DNA of 64,000 nucleotides, from contig NZ_CP030047.1 of assembly GCF_015291625.1 (NCBI RefSeq), positions 5,642,001-5,706,000 of the forward strand, given 5' to 3'. The number at the start of each line of letters is the position of its first letter. Within the stretch, counting starts at the first letter, position 1. The stretch comes from Bradyrhizobium sp. CCBAU 53421. GTDB taxonomy: Bacteria; Pseudomonadota; Alphaproteobacteria; Rhizobiales; Xanthobacteraceae. The notes under the pieces are model-generated. The model did not search any database. It saw only the letters and a list, made by a program, of their open reading frames with translations, and was not told the origin of the DNA. This document shows positions 7,985-17,337 of the stretch, in pieces. A program made the translations under genes and the position numbers.

Positions 7985-8821
7985 ATGCCCCAGTTTCGCC
8001 TGACCCAGATCTCCGATACCCACCTCGCGCGCCGCTTCAAGCCGCTGGTCGACAACTTTCATCGCGTCAGCGAGCACATCGACGCGACGCGTCCCGATCT
8101 CGTGCTCAACTCCGGCGACGTCGCGTTCGACGGGCCGACCAGCCGCGACGATCTGGTGTTCGCCAAGGAGCTGCACAACGCGCTGCCGGTCGATTGCCTC
8201 TATTTACCGGGCAATCACGACATCGGCGACAATCCGACCGCGGTCGGTCCGGTTCCGGCGCAACTGCCGACCGAAGAGACGCGCCGCGCCTTTACCTCGG
8301 TGCTCGGCGAGGATCGCTGGCATTTCGACGCCGCCGGCTGGTGCTTCATCGGCCTCAATTCGCTGATCATGAACACCGGTCTCGACAGCGAGGCCGCGCA
8401 ATTCGACTGGCTCGCAGGCGTGCTCGACAAGACGGTCGGCAGGCCGGTCGCGCTGTTCCTGCACAAGCCGCTCTATCTCGACGTACCCTACGATGCCGAA
8501 CGCGTCGAGACCGCGATCCGCTACGTGCCGCAGCCAGCGCGGCGGCGCCTGATCGAGATGTTCGGTAAGGTCGATTGGCGCCTGGTCGGCAGCGGCCACG
8601 TGCACCAGCGCCGCGACTACACGTTCGAGCATGTCAGACACGTCTGGGCGCCCTCGGCCGGCTTCATCATTTCAGATGCGCGGCAGGAAGTGATCGGCAT
8701 CAAGGAAGTTGGCCTCGTCGAGTACCGCTTCCAGCCGGACAGCTTCGAGGTTCGCCACGTCAGGGCCAAGGGTCAGGTCGATGTCGACCTGGACATGCTG
8801 CTCGGCAAGCAGCCGGCCTGA
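7985..8821 (+). CDS. calcineurin-like metallophosphoesterase (CpdA-type)
   Basis: A 278-residue cytosolic dimetal phosphodiesterase. The ordered metal-binding motifs are Asp11-x-His13 (DTH), Gly-Asp at 44-45, GNHD at 76-79, a His in FLHKPL and GHVH near residue 202. This order matches class III cyclic-nucleotide phosphodiesterases such as CpdA and related phosphodiesterases; cAMP hydrolysis is plausible, not proven. It is convergent with a short membrane-protein gene and divergent from the MAPEG gene, so it is probably monocistronic. The ATG at 7985 follows GAAAGGATCG. Confidence 0.87.
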   Translation: MPQFRLTQISDTHLARRFKPLVDNFHRVSEHIDATRPDLVLNSGDVAFDGPTSRDDLVFAKELHNALPVDCLYLPGNHDIGDNPTAVGPVPAQLPTEETRRAFTSVLGEDRWHFDAAGWCFIGLNSLIMNTGLDSEAAQFDWLAGVLDKTVGRPVALFLHKPLYLDVPYDAERVETAIRYVPQPARRRLIEMFGKVDWRLVGSGHVHQRRDYTFEHVRHVWAPSAGFIISDARQEVIGIKEVGLVEYRFQPDSFEVRHVRAKGQVDVDLDMLLGKQPA

Positions 8822-8828
8822 GCCGAAC

Positions 8829-9071
8829 CTAGCTCCGCGCCGCGTCGTGCAGGTCCCGCTTGATGACCGTGAGCAGCGCTTGCAGCGAGTCCTTGTTCGG
8901 CTGCGCCGGCGCGGGCTGCACGCGCGGCACGAAGCGGACCGGCTCGGCAGCCGGCTGCTCCTCGACGAATTTTCCATGCAAGACGTCGTCGCGGCGGCCC
9001 ATGACGAACATCGTCGCCCAATAGCCGACGGCGAGCAGAATGACCCCGACAACAATAGCTTCAAAAATCAT
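8829..9071 (-). CDS. small single-pass membrane protein
   Basis: An 80-residue protein with one N-terminal transmembrane helix (IFEAIVVGVILLAVGYWATMFVM) and a Pro/Ala-rich cytosolic tail ending in a short amphipathic helix (LQALLTVIKRDLHDAA). No family recognised. I took the ATG at 9071 because it places the helix at the N-terminus; the frame continues upstream to 9161. It is convergent with the phosphoesterase gene, with only 7 bases between stops. Function unknown. Confidence 0.6.
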   Translation of the reverse strand: MIFEAIVVGVILLAVGYWATMFVMGRRDDVLHGKFVEEQPAAEPVRFVPRVQPAPAQPNKDSLQALLTVIKRDLHDAARS

Positions 9072-9218
9072 GGCTACACCTGAAATATAGCCATATTGAA
9101 TCAACTGCCGCCGGTCCCCGTCAAGCAAATGGGGGCCGAATAGCCCCCAAAACCCCGCCATTGTGGCGTTTTTGATACTTTGTTGCGCGGAATGGGAGCT
9201 GGAAAGCCCCGTTCTGAT

Positions 9219-9262
9219 GCGTTTTCTTCACGCGAACCGGTGCCCACTTCGCTCGAAAACGC
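9219..9262. repeat. palindromic repeat, GCGTTTTC family
   Basis: Outer arms GCGTTTTC and GAAAACGC are exact inverted repeats, with inner GCGAAccggt...acTTCGC symmetry. It lies just after the stop of the oxidoreductase gene and may act as a terminator. A related copy begins at 37492. Confidence 0.8.
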
Positions 9263-9268
9263 TATCCC

Positions 9269-10291
9269 TCACGCCTTGTCCGGCCCGATCCGGACCAGCT
9301 GCTTGCCGAAATTGGCGCCCTTCAGCAGGCCCATGAAGGCCTCCGGCGCGCTGTCGAGGCCCTCGGTCACGAACTCCTTGTACTTGACCTTGCCCTCGCG
9401 CACCCACTGCGACATGTCGCGCAGGAAGTCGCCATGCATGGCGGCGAAATCGCTGACGATGAAGCCGCGGAAGGTCAGCCGCTTGGTCAGGATGTTGCGC
9501 ATCATCGCGCCGGCCCATTTCGGGGCATGCGCTTCGGTGTCGTTATAGTGCGCGATCAGGCCGCAGACCGGGATGCGCGCGAATGCGTTGAGCAGCGGAA
9601 ACACCGCGTCGAACACCGCGCCGCCGACATTCTCGAAATAGACATCGATGCCCTTCGGGCAGGCTTCCTTGAGCTTCGCCGCAAGATTGGGATCGCGATG
9701 GTCGAGGCACTCGTCGAAGCCGAGCTCGTTCTTGACGTAGGCGCATTTGTCCTTGCCGCCGGCGATGCCGATCGCCCGCGCGCCCTTGATCTTGGCGATC
9801 TGGCCGACCGCCGAGCCGACCGCGCCGGACGCCGCGGCAACCACCACCGTCTCGCCCGCCTGCGGCTTGCCGATCTCGAGCAGGCCGGTATAGGCGGTCA
9901 TGCCGGGCATGCCGAGCACACCGACTGCGGTCGAGATCGGCGCGATCTTCGGATCGATCTTGGCGAGGCCCTTACCGTCGGACAGCGCATGGGTCTGCCA
10001 GCCCGCGCGCGACAGCACGATATCGCCCTTGGCAAAGGCGGGATTGTTGGACGCGATCACCTCGCTCACCGTACCGCCTTCCATCACGCCGCCGACCGGC
10101 ACCGGTGCGGCATAGGACGGACCGTCGGCCATGCGGCCGCGCATATAGGGATCGAGCGACAGCCAGATGGTGCGCAGCAGCACCTCGCCGGCGCCCGGCG
10201 TCGGCGGCGTGTAGTCCTCGAGCCTGAAATTGGCCGGCGTGGGCTCGCCGTGCGGGCGCGAGGCGAGAACGATGCGCTTTCCTTGGGACAT
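9269..10291 (-). CDS. NADP-dependent oxidoreductase (MDR family, PTGR-like)
   Basis: A 340-residue zinc-independent medium-chain reductase resembling prostaglandin reductase / leukotriene B4 dehydrogenase and the bacterial CurA-type group. It has the N-terminal GroES-like domain with DPYMRGRM, then the NADP Rossmann domain with AASGAVGSAVGQIAK and the phosphate-binding region IAGGKDKC. Family members reduce double bonds of alpha,beta-unsaturated ketones or aldehydes. ATG at 10291, preceded by AAGAGG; the 12 residues upstream to 10327 are not family-like. Monocistronic, closed by a palindromic repeat. Confidence 0.9.
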   Translation of the reverse strand: MSQGKRIVLASRPHGEPTPANFRLEDYTPPTPGAGEVLLRTIWLSLDPYMRGRMADGPSYAAPVPVGGVMEGGTVSEVIASNNPAFAKGDIVLSRAGWQTHALSDGKGLAKIDPKIAPISTAVGVLGMPGMTAYTGLLEIGKPQAGETVVVAAASGAVGSAVGQIAKIKGARAIGIAGGKDKCAYVKNELGFDECLDHRDPNLAAKLKEACPKGIDVYFENVGGAVFDAVFPLLNAFARIPVCGLIAHYNDTEAHAPKWAGAMMRNILTKRLTFRGFIVSDFAAMHGDFLRDMSQWVREGKVKYKEFVTEGLDSAPEAFMGLLKGANFGKQLVRIGPDKA

Positions 10292-10999
10292 GATTTTTCC
10301 TCTTGGGGTGATTGGTTCGTGGCGCACACGTAGTCATGCAATCCAGCTCCCCGCAAGGGAGATGGATTTGCTGTTTCGCGCGCGCTTGTTTGAAACGGTG
10401 TTTGAAATGATGCCCGTCATTTCGCAAGCAAAGGTGCTCGAAACGGCGCCGTCGTCCCGGGGCGGTCCGCAGGACCGCCCCCGGAATCTGGTGTCGGCAA
10501 GTCGATCAAGGCATGCCACCAGCGAACGAAGCGGCCATGCTCGATTCTCCCGAACCGACCTCGGCATCCGGCGCGACGGAGCTAACGCGTAGCAGCCGTC
10601 CATGGGTCGCGACGAGCGCCGCCGCGCAGTGGGCGATCGGTTTGTCGCCTCCCCTCGAAAGCTAAGTGGCGAGGACGTCGGTCCGCTCCGTGGAGCCGGC
10701 CGACGTATGTGAGGCCTCCCAAACCATTGGGATTACCTCTTGAGGAGCCGACCAGCTTCTTCGCACCGCAAGGTCTTTGGTTTGGCGGCCGGATTCACCT
10801 TCGGACGACCGGCACCCGGTAGACCATCCCCCGTCCCGCGTCCGCGCTGGAACGCGATCTATCAATCTGGCACTTGTCGGACTTTCGATTCGCTGTAGTC
10901 TCGGAGCATGCGGCACTCGCATGGCTGTTACCCAAAAAAGGGACAGGCATCACCATAACAGGAGCGAACCAACGCTCCGGTTTTTGGATCGAGACCGAC
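10292..10999. other. long divergent intergenic region
   Basis: About 700 bases between the oxidoreductase gene and the ligase-transporter operon. No family-like coding region on either strand. Near the right end is a short GC hairpin with a T-run (10961-10985). The promoter of the large operon must lie here, but I cannot place its boxes with confidence. Confidence 0.4.
10961..10985 (+). promoter_or_regulatory. terminator-like hairpin in the operon leader
   Basis: Stem GGAGCG (10961-10966) and CGCTCC (10973-10978), loop AACCAA, followed by GGTTTTTGG. It ends about 15 bases before the presumed ATG at 11000. A 6-bp GC stem plus T-run could attenuate or shape translation of the first gene; it might equally be chance. 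Confidence 0.35.
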
Positions 11000-12970
11000 A
11001 TGGCCGGCGGCGGATCGTATGACACGTTTCCCAAATTGCTGCTGCGAAACAGCGCGCAGTTTGGCACGCGGCCAGCGTTTCGGCACAAGGATCTTGGCAT
11101 CTGGCAGAGCTGGACCTGGGCTCAAGTTGCCGAGATCATACGTGCCTACGCTGTGGGCTTGCATCGCCTTGGCTTGCGCCAAGGCGACACGGTCGCCGTA
11201 GTCGGCTCAAATCGGCCGAAGCTTTACTGGACCATGATGGCAGCGCAGGTGCTGCGCGCCATTCCCGTTCCGGTCTATTCGGATGCCGTGGCGGATGAGC
11301 TTGCCTTTGTTCTCGCTCATGCCGACGCGAAGCTGGTCGCGGCGCAGGACCAGGAGCAGGTCGACAAGGTCTTGTCCGTGTCCGACCGGCTGCCGCAACT
11401 CGACAAGATTGTCTACGACGAGCCGCGCGGGCTTGACGGCTACGACCGCAGTCGACTGATCGCTATCGGCGATATCATCGAGGACGGCCGCACCGCGCTT
11501 GCGGCCGAGCCAAAGCTTGGCGAACGGATCGATGAATCCATTCGGGCGGGCAACGGTTCGGACATCGCGGTCATCCTCTACACGTCCGGAACGACCGGTG
11601 CGCCGAAGGGCGTCATGCTGTCGGCGCGAAACTGCATCGATGCTGCAATCGACACCACGCGGTTCGACAGACTGACCGACAAGGACGTGGTGCTCGCCTA
11701 TCTGCCGCTGGCCTGGGCGGGCGATCACTATGTCAGCTATGTGCAGGGCCTGGTGGCCGGATACTGCATGGCGTGTCCGGAAAGCAGCGACACGATCGAG
11801 CAGGATCGGCATGAGATCGGACCAACCTTCTATCTGGCTCCGCCACGAATTTTCGAGGCCATGTTGACACGGCTGATGGTCCGGATGGAGGACGCCGCAC
11901 CGATCAAGCGGCGATTGTTCAGCTACTTTCTCGACGTCGCGCAGCGGTATGGCGAGCAAGTCCTGACGGGACGCCCGGTGCCGCTGTCAGGCCGATTGAT
12001 CTATGCGCTCGGCCGCTGGCTGGTCTACGAGCCCCTCAAGAACGTTCTTGGCCTGTCCCAGGTGCGCGTCGCCTACACTGGAGGCGAAGCTATCGGTCCG
12101 GATCTGTTCGCGTTCTACCGCTCGATCGGCCTGAACCTGAAACAGCTCTACGGCCAGACCGAAGCGTTCCTCTATGTAACCTGCCAGCCCGATGGCGAGA
12201 TCTACTCGGATACGGTTGGTCCGCCGGCGCCCAACGTCGATATCCGCATTGCGGAATCGGGCGAAGTGCAGTTCCGCTCGCCCGGCATGTTCCTCGGATA
12301 TTTCAAGGACCAGGCAAAGACCGCGGAAGCCATGACATCGGACGGATACGTCAGGACCGGCGATGCGGGCTTTTTCGACGAGAAGACCGGGCATTTGAAG
12401 GTCATCGATCGTGCGAAGGACGTCGGTCGATTGGCTGACGGCACGATGTTTGCCCCCAAGTACCTCGAGAACAAGCTGAAGTTCTACCCCAATATCAAGG
12501 AAGCGATCACGTTCGGCGACTCCAGGGAGTTCGTCTGCGCGATGCTCAACATCGACCCCGTCGCGGTCGCGAATTGGGCCGAACGCAACAACGTCGCCTA
12601 CGGATCCTATCACGAGCTTGCCGGGCATCCGCTGGTCTACGACATGGTCGCCAAAGACGTTGCCGCAGTGAACCGCTCCCTGGCCGCGGAAAAGCAGCTT
12701 GCGGGCGCCCAGATTCGCCGCTTCCTCATTCTGCACAAGGAGCTCGACGCGGATGACGGCGAACTGACCCGCACGCAGAAGGTGCGCCGCCGCTTCATTG
12801 CCGAACGCTATGCGCCATTGGTCACCGCCCTCTACAACGGAGCGCACGAGGCCGACATTTCCACGGAAGTGACTTTTGAGGATGGCCGGAAGGGCAAGAT
12901 CGCGGCACAGGTCAAGGTTCGCGACATGCAAGTCATCGCTCCGGCAGAATCGCTCGGAAGGGCAGCATGA
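11000..12970 (+). CDS. AMP-forming acyl-CoA synthetase, long-chain type
   Basis: A 656-residue ANL-superfamily ligase. The AMP-binding P-loop ILYTSGTTGAPKGVM, the adenine motif YGQTEAF, the RTGDAGFFDE hinge region and the C-terminal catalytic region LTRTQKVRRRF are all in order. It would convert a carboxylic acid, ATP and CoA into acyl-CoA. Substrate unknown; the length is that of long-chain or branched aryl-acid ligases. The ATG at 11000 gives the family N-terminus; the frame is open to 10874 but its 42 extra residues are unlike the family. It overlaps the next ABC gene by 4 bases (ATGA), so ligase and importer are translationally coupled, which implies uptake followed by CoA trapping. Confidence 0.9.
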   Translation: MAGGGSYDTFPKLLLRNSAQFGTRPAFRHKDLGIWQSWTWAQVAEIIRAYAVGLHRLGLRQGDTVAVVGSNRPKLYWTMMAAQVLRAIPVPVYSDAVADELAFVLAHADAKLVAAQDQEQVDKVLSVSDRLPQLDKIVYDEPRGLDGYDRSRLIAIGDIIEDGRTALAAEPKLGERIDESIRAGNGSDIAVILYTSGTTGAPKGVMLSARNCIDAAIDTTRFDRLTDKDVVLAYLPLAWAGDHYVSYVQGLVAGYCMACPESSDTIEQDRHEIGPTFYLAPPRIFEAMLTRLMVRMEDAAPIKRRLFSYFLDVAQRYGEQVLTGRPVPLSGRLIYALGRWLVYEPLKNVLGLSQVRVAYTGGEAIGPDLFAFYRSIGLNLKQLYGQTEAFLYVTCQPDGEIYSDTVGPPAPNVDIRIAESGEVQFRSPGMFLGYFKDQAKTAEAMTSDGYVRTGDAGFFDEKTGHLKVIDRAKDVGRLADGTMFAPKYLENKLKFYPNIKEAITFGDSREFVCAMLNIDPVAVANWAERNNVAYGSYHELAGHPLVYDMVAKDVAAVNRSLAAEKQLAGAQIRRFLILHKELDADDGELTRTQKVRRRFIAERYAPLVTALYNGAHEADISTEVTFEDGRKGKIAAQVKVRDMQVIAPAESLGRAA

Positions 12971-13752
12971 GAGCGCCGGACACCAACGAAATCCTGCTGG
13001 AGGTCGAGGGCGTGGCGCTGGCCTTCGGCGGCGTCAAGGCGCTGCGAGACGTTTCGTTCAACGTCAGAAAAGGCGAAATTCGAGCCATCATAGGCCCCAA
13101 CGGCGCCGGCAAGACCTCGATGCTGAACGTCGTCAACGGTTTCTATCATCCAAACCATGGTGCCATCACCTTCAAGGGACGCACCCGGGCCAAAATGCAG
13201 CCTTTCGAGGCGGCGCGCGGCGGCATCGCGCGTACTTTTCAGAATGTCGCCCTGTTCAAGGGCATGAGCGCGCTCGACAACATCATGACGGGGCGCACCT
13301 TGAAGGTGCGCCGCGGGCTGTTGTGGCAGGCGCTGCGCTATGGCCCTGCTCTCGCGGAGGAGGTCGAGCATCGGCGCAAGGTCGAGGAGATCATCGACTT
13401 TCTCGAAATCGAGACAATCCGCAAGGTACCGGTCGGGCGTTTGCCATACGGCTTGCAGAAGCGTGTCGAACTCGGTCGCGCTCTCGCGATGGAGCCGGAC
13501 CTTCTTCTCCTCGACGAGCCGATGGCAGGCATGAACCTCGAGGAGAAGGAGGACATGTCGCGGTTCATCATTGATGTGAACAATCACTACGGCACGACCA
13601 TCACCCTGATCGAGCACGACATGGCCGTGGTCATGGATCTGTCGGATCGCGTCGCGGTGCTGGATCACGGCGTCAAGATCGCCGACGGCACGCCTGCTGA
13701 AGTGAAGATGAGTCAAGCCGTCATCGACGCATATCTTGGCGTCGCGCATTGA
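12967..13752 (+). CDS. ABC transporter ATPase, LivG type
   Basis: A 261-residue ATPase of the hydrophobic-amino-acid uptake family. Walker A GPNGAGKTS lies near residue 42, the signature region LPYGLQKRVELGRALA replaces a strict LSGGQ, Walker B is LLLLDEPMAGM, and the switch His is in LIEHDMAVV. The C-terminal extension VIDAYLG is typical of LivG-like subunits. With the LivF-like ATPase at 17338 it forms the nucleotide-binding pair of the importer. It starts inside the last codons of the ligase gene and ends 9 bases before the first permease gene. Confidence 0.93.
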   Translation: MRAPDTNEILLEVEGVALAFGGVKALRDVSFNVRKGEIRAIIGPNGAGKTSMLNVVNGFYHPNHGAITFKGRTRAKMQPFEAARGGIARTFQNVALFKGMSALDNIMTGRTLKVRRGLLWQALRYGPALAEEVEHRRKVEEIIDFLEIETIRKVPVGRLPYGLQKRVELGRALAMEPDLLLLDEPMAGMNLEEKEDMSRFIIDVNNHYGTTITLIEHDMAVVMDLSDRVAVLDHGVKIADGTPAEVKMSQAVIDAYLGVAH

Positions 13753-13761
13753 GGTGCGTCC

Positions 13762-14691
13762 ATGATCGCATTGGGTCAGTTTCTCGAGGTCCTTATCGGC
13801 GGATTGATGTCCGGCGTGCTCTATTCGCTGGTCGCGCTCGGCTTCGTACTGATCTTCAAGGCATCCGGCGTATTCAATTATGCGCAGGGAGCAATGGTTT
13901 TGCTCGCGGGATTGGCGCTTGTTCGCGCCCTCGACCTCCTGGTCGCCAACGGCCTTCCGCTTTGGGTCGCGGTCGTCCTCGCGATCGGCTTTGCCGCCGT
14001 GATCATGGCGGCAACGGCCTGGCTCATCGAGCGGTTGGTAATCGGGCCTCTCGTCAACCAGGACGCCCTGACGCTGTTCATGTCGACGATCGGCGTGACA
14101 TTCGTCATCGAAGGCGCCGCGGAGATGATCTTCGGATCGGATGTCTACCCGTTGCGGCTGTTCCCGACCGACGCCTGGTTCTTGTTTGAAGGCCTGTTCC
14201 CGGGTGGGATTCTGGTCAACAAGCTGGATGTCTGGGGCGCATTGATCGCAGGCGTCCTGGTCGCCGGCCTCGCCGTCTTCTTTCAGCGTACCAAGACCGG
14301 TCGCGCGCTCAGGGCCGTGGCCGACGATCATTTGGCCGCGCACTCGATCGGGATTCCAATCAGTTGGATCTGGTTCGTGGTCTGGCTCGTTGCCGGCCTC
14401 GTTGCGCTGGTCGCCGCGACCGTGTGGGGGACCAAGCTTGGCGTGCAGTTCTCCATCACGTTTCTCGCGCTCAAGGCTCTGCCCGTCCTGATTATCGGCG
14501 GCCTCACCTCCATTCCCGGAGCCATCGTCGGCGGGCTCATTGTCGGCGCGGGTGAGAAGCTCGCAGAGGTCTATCTCGGGCCATCGATCGGCGGCGGCAT
14601 CGAATATTGGTTTGCCTACGTACTGGCGTTGGCGGTGCTGCTGTTGCGGCCACAGGGTCTGTTCGGCGAGCGCATCATCGAACGCATCTGA
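13762..14691 (+). CDS. ABC transporter permease, LivH type
   Basis: A 309-residue inner-membrane permease with about eight hydrophobic segments. The N-terminus carries the family signature for LivH-type subunits (LYSLVALGFVLIFKASGVFNYAQGAM), and the EAA-like coupling loop is in ALRAVADDHLAAHSIGIPI. Pairs with the LivM-type permease immediately downstream. ATG at 13762 after GAGGTGCGTCC. Part of the five-gene importer with a preceding ligase; substrate specificity lies in the binding protein and is not known. Confidence 0.92.
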   Translation: MIALGQFLEVLIGGLMSGVLYSLVALGFVLIFKASGVFNYAQGAMVLLAGLALVRALDLLVANGLPLWVAVVLAIGFAAVIMAATAWLIERLVIGPLVNQDALTLFMSTIGVTFVIEGAAEMIFGSDVYPLRLFPTDAWFLFEGLFPGGILVNKLDVWGALIAGVLVAGLAVFFQRTKTGRALRAVADDHLAAHSIGIPISWIWFVVWLVAGLVALVAATVWGTKLGVQFSITFLALKALPVLIIGGLTSIPGAIVGGLIVGAGEKLAEVYLGPSIGGGIEYWFAYVLALAVLLLRPQGLFGERIIERI

Positions 14692-14706
14692 GGCAAGGAG
14701 ATCGTT

Positions 14707-15834
14707 GTGCTTTATCGCGAAGCCGGCCAGTTCAAGACGAACTACGCGGAGGACATGGCGATCTTCCCGATCCGTCAGGATCGTATTGCGCTCGCTATTC
14801 TGCTCGGGATTGCGTTCATCGGCGTGCCGCTGTTGGCCAGTTTCCGTATCTGGCCGTTCCGCACCGACTATCTGTTGTGGGCCATCCTGCTGCCCTTCCT
14901 CATCCTGGCGCTCGCTGCCATCGGAACAAACATTCTGGTCGGCTATTGCGGCCAGATCTCGCTCGGCAGCGGCGCGTTCATGGCGATCGGCGCCTATTCC
15001 GCCTACAAGCTGGCGACCGGCGTTCATATCCCGCTTGCCTGGCTTGGTTTCGCGATCGCGATCCCACCGTTGCCCGTGCTCGCATCCATCCTGCTGGGCG
15101 GGTTGATGGCGGCCTGTGCCGGAATCCTGTTCGGCATTCCCAGTCTGCGGATCAAGGGTCTCTACCTGGCGGTCGCAACGCTCGCCGCGCAGTTCTTCTT
15201 CGATTGGGCGTTCCTGCGGCTCCCGTGGTTCACCAACTACGCCCCGTCGGGATCGGTGAATGCGCCGGAACTGGATTTCTTCGGCATGATCGTTCGCACG
15301 CCGGTCGAGCGCTACCTGCTGTGCCTGCTCTTCGTAACCGTGATGGCGGTGCTGGCGAAGAATCTCGTTCGCGGTAATCTCGGCCGGCAGTGGATGGCGA
15401 TCCGCGACATGGATATCGCCGCCGAGCTGATCGGCATCCGACCGCTCTATGCAAAGCTCACGGCCTTCGCGGTGTCTTCGTTCATCATCGGGGTGGCGGG
15501 TGCGCTCTGGGCGTTCGTCTACCTCGGTTCATGGGAGCCGCTTGCGTTCTCGATCGACCGCTCGCTAGAGCTTCTGTTCATGGTCATCATCGGCGGGCTC
15601 GGATCGATCATGGGTTCGTTCATCGGGGCGGCTTTCATCCTCATCATGCCGATCATGCTGAATGTGATTCCGACCGAGCTCGGCCTGCCACTGTCGACGC
15701 AAACGATCACTCACCTCCAGTTCATCATCTTCGGATCCTTGATCTGCTATCTGCTCATCAAGGAACCCCATGGCTTCGCCAGGCTGATATCGATCGGCAA
15801 GGAGAAGCTCAGACTTTGGCCGTTTCCCTATTGA
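14707..15834 (+). CDS. ABC transporter permease, LivM type
   Basis: A 375-residue permease with about nine to ten hydrophobic segments. The LivM-type signature GYCGQISLGSGAFMAIGAYSA is visible near residue 80, and the coupling loop is RQWMAIRDMDIAAELIGI. A GTG at 14707 with the ribosome site AAGGAG is the likely start. The hydrophilic N-terminus of about 35 residues before the first membrane segment is usual for the group. Forms the channel with the LivH-like subunit. Confidence 0.92.
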   Translation: MLYREAGQFKTNYAEDMAIFPIRQDRIALAILLGIAFIGVPLLASFRIWPFRTDYLLWAILLPFLILALAAIGTNILVGYCGQISLGSGAFMAIGAYSAYKLATGVHIPLAWLGFAIAIPPLPVLASILLGGLMAACAGILFGIPSLRIKGLYLAVATLAAQFFFDWAFLRLPWFTNYAPSGSVNAPELDFFGMIVRTPVERYLLCLLFVTVMAVLAKNLVRGNLGRQWMAIRDMDIAAELIGIRPLYAKLTAFAVSSFIIGVAGALWAFVYLGSWEPLAFSIDRSLELLFMVIIGGLGSIMGSFIGAAFILIMPIMLNVIPTELGLPLSTQTITHLQFIIFGSLICYLLIKEPHGFARLISIGKEKLRLWPFPY

Positions 15835-15941
15835 AGGAGCGATCGCGCCACGATCGCAACGCGGATGGCGGCCGCCGACAACGGAGAGGAAGGAAGCAAC
15901 GCGGACGGAAAAGAGGGACTTTAAACGAGGAGGATATCAAT

Positions 15942-17267
15942 ATGGCAAGTGTTGCACGCAATGTATTGATACTGGCGGCCGCCCTGGCCGGCGCGGCGTT
16001 GAGCGCACCGGCCGCAGCGCAAAACGAGCAGTTCATTCCAATTCTGTCCTACCGGACCGGACCGTACGCTGTGAACGGCGCGCCCTACGCAAACGGCGTT
16101 GTAGACTATTACAACCTGATCAATGAACGTGACGGCGGCATCAACGGCGTCAAGATTCTAATCGAGGAATGCGAGACGGGTTACGCGACCGATAGGGGCG
16201 TGGAGTGTTACGAGCGTCTGAAGAGCAAGGGTCCAACCGGCGCGGCGTTCATCAATCCGCTGTCGACCGGCATCACTTTCGCACTCACCGAAAAGACCGC
16301 GACAGACAAGATCCCGATCATCACGATGGGGTACGGCCGTGCTGATTCCAAGAACGGCGCGGTGTTCGCCTATAATTTTCCATTGCTCGGCACCTACTGG
16401 TCCGCGGCCGATATCGCGATCCAGTACGTCGCCAAGGAACTCGGCGGCTTCGACAAGCTGAAAGGCAGGAAGATTTCGCTGCTGTACCATGACAGCCCCT
16501 ATGGCAAAGAGCCGATTCCGATGCTGCAAGTGCTGGCGCAGAAGTACGGCTTCGACTTCACGCCCATCCCCGTCACGCATCCGGGCGTCGAGCAGAAGTC
16601 GCAATGGCTGGCGATCCGCCAGAACCGGCCGGACTATGTCCTGGTCTGGGGCTGGGGCGTCATGAACAGCACGGCAATCAAGGAAGCGGCCGCCGTCGCC
16701 TATCCGCGCGACAAGATGATCGGCGTCTGGTGGTCAGGCGCAGAGCCGGATGTGACGCCGGCAGGTGATCAGGCCGCCGGCTACAAATCGCTGATGCTTC
16801 AGCACGGCGCCGGCAAGTTTCTCGTTCATGCCGACATAGAGAAATATCTCTACGCGAAGGGCAAAGGTTCGACAGAACCTGGCAAAATTGGCGAAATTCT
16901 CTACAACCGCGGCATGACGAATGCCATGCTCGGCGTGGAGGCAATCCGCAAGGCACAGGAAAAGTTCGGCAAGAAACCGCTGACGGGCGAGCAGGTCCGT
17001 TGGGGGCTTGAGAACCTCATCCTCACCGCTGATCGTATCAAGGAACTCGGCTTTGAGGGGATGTTGAAGCCGGTCAGCATTTCCTGCTCCGACCATGAGG
17101 GCGCGCGCTACGGGCGCGTCCAGCAATGGGATGGCAAGGGTTGGAAAGTGATCTCCGACTGGTACACGGCTGACGAATCGCTCATCGAACCGCTCGTCGC
17201 CGATGTGTCCGCGAAGTATGCCGCGGAGAAGAAGATCCAGCCGCGCGATTGCGCGAAGGAAACCTGA
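15942..17267 (+). CDS. periplasmic substrate-binding protein of the ABC importer
   Basis: A 441-residue type I (Leu/Ile/Val-binding-like) receptor. Residues 1-24 are a signal peptide ending in Ala-Ala-Ala-Gln; the mature domain begins NEQFIPILSYRTGPYAVNG, followed by two alpha/beta lobes (for example LLYHDSPYGKEPIPML and YVLVWGWGVMNSTAIKEA). Longer than typical LivJ proteins and of the size seen in receptors for aromatic or alicyclic acids in this group of bacteria, which fits the coupled CoA ligase; this is inference. The ATG at 15942 has GAGGAGG upstream; an in-frame extension starting at 15390 overlaps livM and is not real. A 107-base gap precedes it. Confidence 0.92.
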   Translation: MASVARNVLILAAALAGAALSAPAAAQNEQFIPILSYRTGPYAVNGAPYANGVVDYYNLINERDGGINGVKILIEECETGYATDRGVECYERLKSKGPTGAAFINPLSTGITFALTEKTATDKIPIITMGYGRADSKNGAVFAYNFPLLGTYWSAADIAIQYVAKELGGFDKLKGRKISLLYHDSPYGKEPIPMLQVLAQKYGFDFTPIPVTHPGVEQKSQWLAIRQNRPDYVLVWGWGVMNSTAIKEAAAVAYPRDKMIGVWWSGAEPDVTPAGDQAAGYKSLMLQHGAGKFLVHADIEKYLYAKGKGSTEPGKIGEILYNRGMTNAMLGVEAIRKAQEKFGKKPLTGEQVRWGLENLILTADRIKELGFEGMLKPVSISCSDHEGARYGRVQQWDGKGWKVISDWYTADESLIEPLVADVSAKYAAEKKIQPRDCAKET

Positions 17268-17337
17268 GCCCGCGCGATCCGGGGGCAGTTTGGCTGCTCC
17301 CGGATCCCGGAAGGTGCAACTGCTTGGAGGTCTGCGC

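Noticed and set aside
10662..10922. 86-residue minus-strand frame before the ligase operon
   Set aside because: No family resemblance, no ribosome site; left as intergenic.
12832..15027. 731-residue antisense open frame over the ABC genes
   Set aside because: Asp/Arg/Gln/His-rich shadow of conserved ABC transporter coding sequence.
15390..15941. N-terminal extension of the substrate-binding protein
   Set aside because: Overlaps livM in another frame; the signal peptide and GAGGAGG site place the start at 15942.
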